In this document: positions 31,675-42,604 of the stretch, in pieces
How the letters are laid out: each line of letters starts with the position of its first letter
How positions within the stretch are numbered: position 1 is the first letter of the stretch
NCBI GenBank assembly: GCA_030549205.1
Contig: JAUKTV010000002.1
Coordinates: 3,348,001-3,412,000, forward strand
Length of the DNA stretch: 64,000 nucleotides
Reading direction: 5' to 3'
Source: Apiosordaria backusii
Lineage: Eukaryota > Ascomycota > Sordariomycetes > Sordariales > Lasiosphaeriaceae
Notes under the pieces: generated by a model
What the model was told of the DNA's origin: nothing
Databases searched by the model: none
Seen by the model: only the letters and a program-made list of their open reading frames with translations
Program-made: the position numbers and the translations under genes

Positions 31675-32545
31675 TTAAGAAGCGGCAGCAATAGGCGCAG
31701 GGGCTGGCGGTGCTGGTGAGGGAGCTGCACTGATGCTGGGAGGAGCGCTGGTCATCTCAACGTCGCCGCCGTTGTTGCTTGTATCGCTCTTGAGCTGCTG
31801 GCTGTTGGTGTCCTTATTCTCCTTGCTGCTGCCGTCAACCGAGGCAGGGGTGGATGTAGAGGAATCGGTCGCGGTCTCAGGCAGGACTTTGGGAGGAGCG
31901 ACCCAGCGTGGGATTTCCCAGACGACGCCCGTAAAGCTCTTCATGGTAAAACCGCCTCTGTTCCACTTGCGACAGGGCTTGCCTGACCGATCGAGGGCGC
32001 GAAGGCCGGCATTGATAGCACCTTGGTTGGCCTTGGGCCCGAGCTTGTGAGCTCCAAGACTGGCTCTGCCACCTTCGATGGTTCCGTCCTCACTGTACAA
32101 CGTGTTAGCTATGCATCAGGTGAAGGGGCAGGGATGATAAGATTGATGATGGAAGGGCAACATACAGTCTCTGCTTCTTCTTAGGACCGGGCTTTCCTCG
32201 GACCTTGGGCTCTCCATTGAGAGCAGCCACACCTCTTTTGACGCCCTTCTTCTTGGGACCCTCGGCGGGAGGGCCCATGCTGACAGACGGAGGTGCAGGT
32301 GTGCCGGTGGCTGGAGTATTAGGGCTCGAGTCGGACGCGTTTTCGGTATTGGAATTTACCGTCGCAGCCGGGAGCGTCGTCGAGGTGGCAGGCGACTCCT
32401 TGACTGGGGAGTCTTCCTTCACGTAGTCTGGGTCGACAATAGCTCGGAGCTTGGCGCTGGGAACTCTGAGGGTAACGAGGCCAGGAGAGTTGTTGGACTT
32501 CCGACGGTCCTTGGCCGCGGCAGCACTTTTGCTGGAAGGAGCCAT
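31675..32545 (-). CDS. ies4: INO80 chromatin-remodelling complex subunit Ies4
   Basis: Two exons on the minus strand, 32545-32166 and 32092-31675, joined over a 73-nt intron (GTATGT donor, GCTAAC branch, GTACAG acceptor); 265 residues. The ATG at 32545 is the first in frame. The family signature is clear: LVTLRVPSAKLRAIVDPDYV near residue 24, the basic GKPGPKKKQRL at the exon junction continuing as EDGTIEGG, and the conserved block KLGPKANQGAINAGLRALD then GKPCRKWNRGGF and SFTGVVWEIPRW. The C-terminal 80 residues are Ala/Pro/Ser-rich. Family knowledge: Ies4 is a nuclear non-catalytic INO80 subunit linked to the DNA damage checkpoint. No DNA-binding domain besides basic stretches is visible. 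Confidence 0.9.
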
Positions 32546-34565
32546 TGCAGCCAACAGAAAAATCGACGGCGTTGTGGTAGACAGTGGTATTGGTCGATGA
32601 TGAAAATGGTGGTTGGTTGGGAATTTTGCTTTGTCGGGGCGGCGATGTGGTGAATTGCTGGTTGTGTGTGTGTTGTGCGTGCGGACAATCAGCGTTGCAC
32701 GTTATTCCTTACGCAGGTTATTGCTGCGCGTCGGCGATGACGGACTGAGCTGGGGGTGCTGGTGATGGTGGTTGGCGAGGGTGGTGATGATGATTTGTGG
32801 TGATGGGCATCGGGAAGTGTTGTGGGAGAGAGAGAATGGGAACGATGGGAATGGGAATGGCTGAAAAGTTTGGAGCCCTCGCAGCCATGGTGAGGCGGCG
32901 GGCTGTCCACCTGTTTTGCCTTCATGCTGCCAAAGAATAAGGTCGGGCAGTCGACTTGTTCGCACGAACCGAGGGGACACTGCGCGGAGTCTCCAACAAC
33001 AGCAAGGGAGTCTCGTCTTGGATTTTTCTGGGGCCTGGACCACCATACACAACCCCAACCCGAAGTACCTATGTATTTGTCACTAGCCAATCATCGGCCC
33101 TCTTATTCATTGGCGGCTGCGACACTCATCAAATTGCGCTCCTTTCCCCTTCTTTCCGGATCATCACCAGTCCCATCTTTTTTGCCAGAGTTTGCCCTGA
33201 AGATGCAGATTTTTTAGGCTTTCTCGCACGATACTCCTGCTATACGACCGTACACAAAGACACAGCCCTCTCCCAGCCCATGGAAAATACATTTTGGAGA
33301 TATCTCGTCGTTTCATTTGTGGCTATCCAGAATAACGCTATGCCTTATTGCTCGAGTCGTGGTTTTCATCACGCACCGTGACCTCCCCGGCACAGGCCAC
33401 AGTCTCCCAACCCATTTATGGTATCTTGGGATTGGGCCGTTGCATCCACCACCTGAAAAAAAGGTCTCACGCCGTGCCGACACATGGATTGGCCTCCGAA
33501 GCTGACCAATTCAGCGACTAGGTAACCATCCTTCTTTGACATTCTTTATCGTCATTCATCGGTATCTCCAGCATGTTTATCCTATCGAGTCGAGACTCGA
33601 GATCAATCTTCGACTGTCTCCGGTTCCCACTCTTTTTTCACGGCCGGAATGGGGTCAGTTTCTTTGTCTGCGGAAGCCAGCCAGGAGAGGGACCACCAGA
33701 CCAGCTCGATGGGCTGGCAGTCGATGTGACCCAACCAAACCTCCAACGAGCGTAGAGCACGCACATGAAATGGGGGGACACAACAATGCCAACCTCAGCT
33801 CAGCATCGCCGAGAGTCTGCACCCGCCCCCTCTCCTGTTCTCCCCTCGTCTCTCCTTGCTCTCGTCGCGCCAATGTGATTGTGCTCTCCGCGCGAGAAAA
33901 ACCGACACGACGCCAAAACAGGCTCGCGTCCAAACTGTTCAAATCTGCCGGTGCCTGCAATTGATCAGCATCACTTCTTGGGCGACATGTTTCAGACGGC
34001 CCCCATGGCATCATGAAACCTCTCACTCAAACTTTTACCATTTCCGTCTGATTTCCTCACCACCAACATCTGCATCACAGCTTTACTAAGTGGCCCAAGC
34101 TGAACGTCGAAACCCCTTGAAAACACCATGTGTAGCGATGCGAGTGCATCGTGCATCGAACACAGTGTACTGAAGTGTTGTGTACACTGCCCTAGTTGTT
34201 CGTATATTCGTTCCTTTTTCATTTACAAGGCATTTTTCTTGATCATTTTAGGCCGGGCCGGCTAGTTGTCGGTGCCCCAGAATCACTCCCTCCCTGAGCG
34301 GACCGTCTTGTTAGACATCGGGAGCACGCGAACTGGCCGCATTCCAGGACTCGAGACAGCTTTCCGTGATGCGGAGAAGATATGGGCCAAGATTGGGCGG
34401 AGCAAAAGGAACGATATCGCACAATTAGGTGCACCATCGTACATATGGTCATCGATTCAAAGAATGACCGAGGCATTCCATTTCACGCGTCTGAAGAAAA
34501 TTATTTGGACGCGTTTTTCGAAATCACTCCCAAGTCCATGGTTGATTGTGCGGGACGGCCCGTCG
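32546..34565. other. divergent promoter region between ies4 and the chitinase-like gene
   Basis: The 2 kb between two divergent start codons. The ies4 side (32546-32900) is rich in GTG/GAT trinucleotide runs. No frame shows a domain. Two overlapping plus frames at 34266-34637 and 34382-34582 have protein-like segments (the latter contains IVHMVIDSKNDRGIPF) and may be a fragment of a degraded gene. They end just upstream of the chitinase-like start. Confidence 0.4.
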
Positions 34566-34572
34566 TATATAT
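34566..34572 (+). promoter_or_regulatory. TATA box of the chitinase-like gene
   Basis: TATATAT stands about 80 bases before the ATG at 34650, a position typical of regulated fungal promoters. Confidence 0.45.
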
Positions 34573-34649
34573 GCCATCATGAGGGCATCCTGGGGGGAAA
34601 AGCTTGGTGTCATCCAACAGAGAGCCATGGTGGCTAGCAACGACACATC

Positions 34650-37600
34650 ATGAAATACTTCATTCTGTACACCACCTTCGCGCTGGGCGGTCTGACGGTT
34701 ACAGCTGCTCCCCTGGAGCAAGCAGCCTCAGCACCAGCCCCAGTCACTTGGAACGACAAGCATGTTGTTGTGGAGGAGACACTCGACCAAGAGGTTTCCA
34801 GCCCCAGTGACGATGCGTCTGAAGAGTCTTTGGAGAAGCGTCAACTTGATATCGGGAGTCTGATCGATGGGCTGGTACCGCCGCTCCTCCCAGAAGATCA
34901 GCTGGAGAAACGTCAGCCACGTCACGAAGACAAAGCTTCAAGCGAAACAACCAACCCAAAAGCACCACTACAAAAACGTCAGGCCGATCCAAGTCTGTTG
35001 CAGATGTTCACCCCTGACAGAATCCTCGAATACCTTCGGTCGTTGAACCAGCCAAGACAACCTAATCTTCTCGATATTCTCATTGGCGATCTTAGCGGAG
35101 TGGTTCCAGCCGTCACCGGCCTCCTTGATGGTGTCCTCGACCTTCTCCTTCCACCACTCCCAACTCCAGTTGTTCCCCGACCTGCCGAGCCCAGCGTCTT
35201 CAGACCATATGCCCCAGAGCAGGTACTGAGCGCTCTGTCATCTCTGGGCTATGCTGGTGGTACGGGGCTGGGCTTGGCCACAACCACCGTCTGCGGTGCA
35301 ACGGCCACAATTCCTGTCGCCGGGGTTCCTATCGTGACATATCCGATTGTGACGAAGACTGTCACTGTCACTGTAGGCCCGGTCCCAATCATCGTTCAGG
35401 GGTTGACTGCTCTCGAGGGTGCCGTCTCGTCGGTACTCAACGAGATTATTCCCACTGAGTTGCTTCCGGGGGTTACCATCGCGGCCTCGGCCGACCTTCC
35501 CCTCGGTCTGAACCCGGCGCTTAGCTTGACGATACCCGGCTTCCCTCTTCCGCCGCTCGGGCAACCGACGCTGCCACTTATCACCCTGCCTCTGCCAACG
35601 GTGACGCTGTCACGGCCAACCATCCCGCCGTTAGTGCTGCCACCAGTTCCTTCGATTCAGTTGCCGTCTGTCTCTCTCCCGTCGGTATCTCTTCCGCCAC
35701 TCCCATCACTGTCACTACCATCTATCCAGCTGCCGTCTGTAGTGGTTCCGACTCTGCCATCGCTATCACTGCCAACTCTTCCACCACTATCGCTACCAAC
35801 CCTGCCACCACTGTCACTGCCGACCCTACCACCGTTCCCGACACTGCCATCCGTTCAGCTACCAACCGTTTCACTCCCGAGCGTCTCTCTTCCGAGTGTA
35901 TCCTTGCCAAGCGCATCTCTCCCAAGCGTTTCGCTCCCAAGTGTGTCTCTTCCAAGTGTATCACTTCCGAGCGTTTCGATCCCCAGCATATCGTTGCCGA
36001 GTGTATCGCTGCCGAGTGTATCGCTGCCGAGTGTTTCTCTCCCGAGTGTATCGCTCCCGAGTGTATCTCTCCCGAGTGTATCTCTCCCGAGCGTATCTCT
36101 GCCAAGTGTGTCGCTACCGAGTGTTTCGATCCCCAGCATATCACTCCCGAGCGTGTCAATACCGAGCGTATCTCTCCCAAGCGTATCCTTGCCGAGCGTA
36201 TCCTTGCCGAGCGTGTCACTACCAAGCATCGCGTTGCCAACTGTGACACTACCAACCCTCTCGTTGCCGAGTGTGTCGCCCCCAAGTGTCGCCTTGCCTA
36301 CGGTGTCGTTACCGAGCTTGTCTCTCCCAAGCCTTGCCTTGCCGACGGTGTCGTTACCGAGCCTGTCTCTCCCAAGCATCGCGTTACCAACCTTGTCTTT
36401 GCCCAGCTTGTCTCTCCCGAGCGTCTCGCTGCCTAGTCTGCCACTGCCGAGCTTGGCCCTCCCAACGGTTTCCCTGCCGAGCTTGTCTCTCCCGAGCGTG
36501 GCATTGCCAACTCTGCCCGCGACTCTCCTCCCTGAAGTTACTATCCCAGGCACACGGCTGCCAGGGCTCACCCTCTCAGCACCACCCGGATTGACCCTCT
36601 CCGTCGGCGGCATCTCCGCCAACCTTCCTGTGGTCGGTACTGTGGGAATTCCGCCAGTCATTAACCTCACCATTAAACCTTCAGGCCTCACCGCTCAGGG
36701 ACTTGCTATACCCACCGTGGTCATCCCACCCCTGGTGATCCCTTCTCCGGTCCAGGCAATCCTTCCTAACCTTCTGAGCCAGCTTTCCCAAGCTGTTGCT
36801 ACCCAAACCGCTTTGGTTCCCGGCCTCATCGGTGCTATCAACGGGTTGATCCCAATCCCAACCCCGATCATCACCCGAAACATTGGGAGCAACATCCCCA
36901 TCCCCACTGGCGCCCCTGTGTTGCCCAGCCTGCTCAGCGAAATCGGCGCCGCAGTCAATGCCCTCCCGTCCGCCGTGCCAAGTCTCCTCAGTTCGCTTGA
37001 GGAGCTTCTTTTGCCGGAGCCGACATTCTCCATCCTACCGTTCCCTCCGTTCCCCAATCCATCCATCCAACTGCCTTCCTTCTCTATCCTACCTGTTCCT
37101 CCTATCGCGACGCTCCTCCCCAATCCGCCGGTTCTCACACCCATCCCCACGCTCTCGATCTCTACCCGCCCACCACCGTTTATCAACCTGGGCCCACCTA
37201 TTGTCACAAACCCAATAGCTTCTATCCTCCCCCTTCCCACCAGCCCAGCTCTTCCAACCATCCGCCCTTATCGATTCAACGCAATGTCCAACTCAAACGT
37301 AGCAGTGTACTGGGGCCAGTCATCAGCTTCGGAGAGGGTGTCACTTGCCGCCACATGCGCGGACCCGAACGTTGACATGGTTATTCTTGGTTTCGTGACG
37401 GATATCAGTTATCAGAACAGTGGGCTGCCCAAACTGACGCTGGCTCCCATCATCCAAGGCGTTCAGACCCCCTATCAACGCCTTCTCTCCCCGGGATTGT
37501 CGTACTACGCCCAGCTGGAGGCCGATATCAAGACTTGCCAGGCTACCCACGGCAAGAAGGTCTTGTTGTCTATCGGTGGAGGCGGTAGTCAGCTCCAGCT

Positions 37601-38714
37601 GAGATCAGAAACCGAGGCGCAGCAGTTTGCGAATAGGTTATGGCAGTTGTTTGGGCCCGTGACGCCGGTGACGACGAGGGGGCATGAGTATGTGAATGGG
37701 TTGAGGCCGTTTGGGACGGCGGTGCTTGATGGGTTTGATCTTGGTATGTGGGCCCGCTTTTACCCCTTTTCACCTTTTCACCTTTTCATTCACCTTTTCA
37801 CCTTTTCACCTTTTCACCTTTCCTTTTTCTCCCTGTCCTAAGCACCCTTTCTTTCAAAAATATGGTACTGACTCTGCCCATAGCAAAAGTAGACGAATCA
37901 CCGGCCTACTGGGGCACCTTTGCCGCCCGCCTCAGGGCAAACTTCTTGTACGACATAACAAAAGAGTACTACTTGAGCGCCGCCCCGGGGTGTACTGCTC
38001 CTGATAGATCAATTCCGATTGGGTACCTTGCGCAGTGCAACTTTATCTGGCCGAGGTTCTTTGGTGATGAGACGGGGCGGTGTGAGATTGGGGGTGATGA
38101 TTTCTTGACATCTATCCTGCACTGGTGAGTTCCTTTCTTTTTTTGGTCTGGTTGTTCTTTCCGGTTGTCCCTTGGCTCCTTCCCTCCCTCCTCCCCTCCC
38201 TCTCTCCTTCCTTCCCTCCCTCCCTCCTACCTTCCCGGCTGTTCGTTATCTCCTTCCTTCCTTCCTAATTGTTCTTTCACCATCATCCTCTCCATTGTCA
38301 GCGGGGAAAGAACGATCGGGAAGGGACATCAGGGGAAGGAATGCTCTCTCTTCATATATGATGATGGATCAGCCTGAGAGGATGAATGATAGGTGCTAAC
38401 GCAGAGACAGGACCCGCCTCCTAACAGAGGGCATCACCTCCCTAGGGGGGACAGCCACTGCGATCGTGAGGACAAAGGTTTTTATCGGCATCCCAGCCTG
38501 GGCGGAGGCTGCTCCCAGCGCGTATTCCAAGTTGGGAGGTGCGCGGGGGGCGGGGGCGCTGGCTGCTCAGATTAGACTGTTGGGGCTGAGGGGGGTGTTG
38601 AACTTGGGAGGGGTGATGGTGTTTGACGGGCCGGAGGGGATTGAGAATGTGGAGGGGGGGATATCGATTTTGGGGTGGGTTAAGGGGGGGTTGGAGGGGT
38701 TGTTGGGTGTGTGA
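34650..38714 (+). CDS. secreted S-V-S-L-P repeat protein with C-terminal GH18 chitinase-like domain
   Basis: Three exons: 34650-37743, 37884-38124 and 38411-38714; 1212 residues (1210 if exon 2 starts at 37890). A signal peptide is seen at 1-20. Three Lys-Arg sites followed by Gln (KR at 63-64, 87-88 and 109-110) look like Kex2 cleavage sites. Residues 110-330 hold hydrophobic Leu/Pro/Thr-rich sequence, and about 330-630 is a pentapeptide array of the form S-V-S-L-P. About 878-1212 is a class III-type GH18 domain: NVAVYWGQ, then KKVLLSIGGGGSQ (the SxGG motif), then VLDGFDL at the exon 1 end, YLAQCNFIWP and KVFIGIPAWAEAAP. The catalytic DxxDxDxE motif falls on the intron and is imperfect under every in-frame splice. 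GH18 enzymes cleave chitin; this one may have lost activity. Intron 1 is full of CTTTTCAC repeats, intron 2 is pyrimidine-rich. Confidence 0.85.
35865..36535 (+). repeat. 15-bp coding minisatellite (S-V-S-L-P units)
   Basis: A 15-base period, roughly CTYCCRAGYGTRTCT, encodes tandem S-[VIL]-[SAT]-[LI]-P units. The core (35865 to about 36240) is almost perfect at the protein level with about 25 units; the 3' part alternates with A-L-P-T variants. Because 15 is a multiple of three, the opposite strand is also open over this stretch. Confidence 0.9.
37760..37823. repeat. CTTTTCAC minisatellite inside intron 1 of the chitinase-like gene
   Basis: Eight or so copies of an 8-10 base unit built from CTTTTCAC/CCTTTTCA, lying between the donor (37744) and the TACTGAC branch site (37866). 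It lengthens a polypyrimidine tract within the intron. Confidence 0.85.
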
Positions 38715-39709
38715 GGGAAGAAGATTGGATGTGTTTTTTTGAGGGGGTATTGGGTTGTGATATGACTTGTTTTGGGTATTTGGGCATTTCAAAATAGGGA
38801 CGGGGCATTTCAGTTTGGAGATCTGTTTCGATATCACTGGCCTTCTGGATTGGAAGGGTCAAGACATTTGGGATCACTTTGGGAGGATTACTTGAGGTAT
38901 TCTCTGGGTCTGGTTCGGTAACTGGTTCGGTTTGGTAGTTACGGAGTTCTTTTGTATGGTTTCTTTTCGCAAGTATTTTCTTGTTCTCAATTTCTTCTCG
39001 TCGTCATTGAAGTTTTCTTTATATGGTTCAATGGGTTATCTTTGTTTTCATTTCTTCTTACCTAGCTAGGACTCTATTAGGAGTTGGCAGGGTATGCCTC
39101 CCGAATGCATTAGCATGTTAACTGTCCAGTGGTTGTTATTTGTTGTCTGAGATTTTGACGAGATGAACTTCGACTCAAGGTTGTAGCTACTTTAAGCTTT
39201 GTGCAGTGACAGCGTTGTCTACACGTGCTGAGACTTATATCTGATATTCTGAAAAGGATGACTGGCACATCTTGAACAGAGGCCCAGTGTTCTCAGCTTC
39301 CTATGCTATCTCGGTCTCGTCCGAGAAGTGGAAATAAGACAGTTGAGAGAGACGGGACATCGGTGGATGGGTGAGTTCGGCATACAAGCTGACATTTGTT
39401 TGCTTCATGGCATGGAATATGGACACTCAAGCACATCTGTTACTGGGAAAGGGAACTGAGTACAAGAAGTCCTAAGCATCACCAAAGGCAAAAGGGGTAT
39501 ACCTGGTATGAAAAACATGTTTAAGTCGTCTGTAACTTAGCAACCCTCAAGCCTGCCCCTGGAACACCGCTTCACAACAATTGACTTGCCACCCCATGAG
39601 CCAAACACCAGCTTTCTAGTCCGTCAAGATACCATGAGCCGCTCGTCCAATAACATGGAGGAAAGAGATGTCGAACCGTCCAACCAAAGAAACAAAAGCC
39701 GTAAGTTTA
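38715..39709. other. intergenic, 3' flank of the chitinase-like gene
   Basis: A T-rich 3' flank (38880-39060) is followed by sequence without a supported frame. The next gene (39710-40090, minus) converges on this interval. Confidence 0.5.
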
Positions 39710-40090
39710 TTAGCGTTCTTCTTTGAAGAACCAAGATAGGAGGAAAAGCAGGCAAGAACCGGCGACAACTGAGAGAACAGTTTTGATCCCAAGAGTCGGC
39801 AGTAGTTGAATCAGTTGTCCTCTTGCTTCTGTGCCTCGTTGATCATGCTGAGGCTCTGTATTGTGGGGTTGCTCCTCTGGTATGTTGACTCTGGGATGGA
39901 CAGGTTGAGCAACCTGAAAGTTGGCTTCGAGTTCATGCTTCACTGCATCGAGGTTGTTCAGGTGGTTGTTGATGGTGAAGAGTCGAATGTCAATGTCGTT
40001 GAGCTTGGTATTAATGCTGTTGAGTATCTGGTTGGTTTCTCCAGGGTCTCTGTCGCTCTGACGTGTCTTGTGCCTGGCTCTGAAGAACAT
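39710..40090 (-). CDS. orphan tail-anchored coiled-coil protein (126 aa)
   Basis: The first ATG in frame is at 40088-40090; codons before it have no ATG. Residues 1-20 are basic (MFFRARHKTRQSDR). About 20-60 is an amphipathic helix region rich in Asn/Leu/Ile (ILNSINTKLNDIDIRLF, NNHLNNLDAVKHELE). A polar Gln/Pro/His linker follows. A C-terminal transmembrane helix, LSVVAGSCLLFLLSWFF, is followed by only KEER, the layout of a tail-anchored membrane protein. A paralogue lies about 2.2 kb upstream on the same strand (42241-42604) and supports that the frame is real. Family and function not recognised. Confidence 0.55.
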   Translation of the reverse strand: MFFRARHKTRQSDRDPGETNQILNSINTKLNDIDIRLFTINNHLNNLDAVKHELEANFQVAQPVHPRVNIPEEQPHNTEPQHDQRGTEARGQLIQLLPTLGIKTVLSVVAGSCLLFLLSWFFKEER

Positions 40091-42240
40091 GACGGGGGTA
40101 TGATTGGTCAATTTGGAGTTGTGAAAGAGGTACGGCGAGACATGTACGGCGGAAGGGAGAGAGCTATTTTCGGTTCCGTCTCTCTTGGGGGAAGTGGCCA
40201 AGCGTAGATAGACAAGAAATTGAACATGAGGAAAATAATGAAATCAAGACCGAAGTCAAGGGAATCTTGCAAAGAAAACCAGAAGATATAAATCTATACC
40301 TGTGTCGTTGACCATGTCTGCCCTGTCATTGACCATGTCTGCCCGCGCCTCCATGAGACTAGGTACTTAACCCAGCGCGGCCAAACTCCTGCAAGATGTG
40401 TAATGCGTGACTGGTTGGGCAACGGCACCCTGGACTAAAATGCTGGGCCAGCCCTGCAGTCTGGCGCCCTCATCAAGATCATCGCATTTCAAGACAATGT
40501 GTGGTGCCGGACATGTACCTGACGCGTTTTGCGGGAAAAAGCCCGGGCAGAACCAGACTTGAACCCGTGGATCATTTCCAGTTGGTAGAGATGGATCTGG
40601 CTGGTACCTTCCTTATGGTGTCTGTAGGACCAGGCGGCCTGGTAGCTGGGGGTCTGATGGCAACATGTCCCATCATAAAAGCTTGCCATCACCAGCCCAT
40701 TCTCATTGGCTGCCACCCTTGTTACAATGCAGCTGACATGCGTGCCAGCGCATCAGCTTGCCCAGCTCCTGGGCCAACGCAGATTGCGGTGTATTTGCAT
40801 ATGAAATCTGCCCACATCTTGTCGCTACTGCAGTATGTCCCATCATCGGCAAGTCCAGACGATGTACGAACTAGGATGACGCTCATACCATGCGAACTGC
40901 GCAGATTGCTGTCGACCACGAGATGGTAGTGTACGTAGACATCCAACGCTACTAACTCGGCCAGATTTACGCAGGGGCCTGCATGTCAAAATACCTATCC
41001 ACGACAACTTCTGGTTCCAATACCGCTGATATGTTGGGGGGGCTCACTCATCGAGGACCTACTATCACCAATTACCTACATAGAAGAACTCCACCTGTAA
41101 TCCTGAGCCAAGCAACATCTTGAAGCGTTGACATCAATCTACAGCATCCCAGTCTTTTAGATCAGGTATCCCATCTGCCAGAGCTGACTGGGACTCTCTA
41201 CGTGGTAGAAGGCTTCTTTTTTCCCTCCATAAGATGCCAAAAACATATTTCAGCAGTCGAATAATCACGTCCTATGCATCCTGTGAGTTGTCAACGCAGC
41301 TGCAGCCACTAAATGGACAGCCCACCTCATCCCCGACTCACTGCCCCGATGTCTGGTAACAAAGCCGATTCATGATCTGGGGTTGATCTCCAACCTTGCC
41401 CTTTGATACAACACCGAACCTTGCATACGCTTCAGGTTAGTAATCGTTTCATTCGAGGCTGCGAATGGAACCAGTCCCCTCAAGTTCCCCGGTACCCGGT
41501 GTCTAGTATCCCGCACCCCGTGGAGAGCACCAGCGCCTGATACCTTCTTACCTAAATCACAGTATACAGAATACCACCAGGTTTCCCTTTGAAGAAGTAC
41601 AGAGGCTAATACAAATAACTGAATGTCAGAGTTAGAAGCCCGTCTAAATCTTGATCGTGGTGAAATACAAACCGTAGAGGGGTCTCGCAGGAGTAAAAGT
41701 GTTAGGATTCCCCTTTTAATTTTGAACGAGATCATTAAGGTACTGAGTGCCCTCCACGTCCTTACAAGTTGTCGTATCTCCAATTTCTCGCCCTACGTCC
41801 ATACATAAGGTAGGCATAGTAGGTACACACTTCTATGTTTCCCATTTCAACCAAATCCTGTGGTCTTTGTGTCTATCATGTCCCCCATTTCCCGAGGATC
41901 AAGCGGAATTCCAATTCTTCCCAGTAACATTCATGGCCAACAAAGGAAAATGAGGCTGACCTCGAATACAATATAAATGCCAAACACGAGACTAAAACAA
42001 CCCGAGGATTCCACTGTGAACTCAGTCATAGCTCAGTCATATTAGAGCAGATAAAAACCTTGACGTCCTCTCAAAGAATTCCGCCGGGTTGCTGAAGAAA
42101 GGTGAACGAGAGAGCACGCGGAGGGTGTGATAGGGAAATAAGTTCCCTGAATTGGGTACCGATGTATTCTGGGTGTTTGGCTGAAAGTAGGATTGAATCG
42201 GTCGAAGTTACTAAGGCCCCTAAGTTGTTGTCTTCCTATC
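40091..42240. other. spacer between the two tail-anchored paralogues
   Basis: No supported gene. A 17-base direct repeat (TTGACCATGTCTGCCC core) occurs twice at about 40307-40345. Frames of 137-142 codons at 40501-40929 (+) and 41370-41783 (-) have no domain. The base composition is more A/T than in the neighbouring genes, but I see no clear repeat-induced mutation signature by eye. Confidence 0.4.
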
Positions 42241-42604
42241 TCAAAGAAGTGAAACGAGCAGACACGGAAAATCTCCCATAAATACAGCGGCAATGACTCT
42301 GCTGTTATTCTTCAGGCAAGTCTGAACCTCTGCAACCCCTGCTGCTTCTTGGTGATACACTTGTTGTGTGTGGTGGGTGTAAGCCTGGTGATGGCCATGG
42401 GGTCTCCGGGGTGGAAGGCAGCCAACTAGGCTGGGCATTGGTGGAGAGTTCGTGTCGAACTGCGTCATGATGGTTTATAAAGGTGGTGATCTTGTTGTCG
42501 ATGTTTTCGAGCTTGATCATTATTGCGCTGTTGAGTCTGGGTTCGATCTCTGCATCGTCTCTTTTGCTTTGTCTTCTCTTGCTTCTGGCCTTGAAATTGA
42601 GCAT
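42241..42604 (-). pseudogene. frameshifted paralogue of the tail-anchored protein
   Basis: It starts at the ATG 42602-42604. The first 60 residues align with the intact neighbour: a basic start (MLNFKARSKRRQSKRDD), LNSAIMIKLENIDNKITTF, and HDAVRHELSTNAQPS against DAVKHELEANFQVAQP. After that the similar sequence continues in another frame: a His/Gln-rich linker and a C-terminal hydrophobic stretch (RVIAAVFMGDFPCLLVSLL) ending near 42241. The original frame stops at 42305. This suggests a frameshift, or an intron I cannot see, between about 42420 and 42460. Divergence from the intact copy is high, so the duplication is old. Confidence 0.5.

Noticed and set aside
35855..36691. 278-codon minus-strand frame across the chitinase-like gene
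   Set aside because: It is the antisense of a 15-bp coding repeat, open only because of the three-fold periodicity; the plus strand has signal peptide, domain and introns.
40501..40929. 142-codon plus frame between the tail-anchored paralogues
   Set aside because: No domain, no paralogue and mixed composition; not better than chance frames around it.
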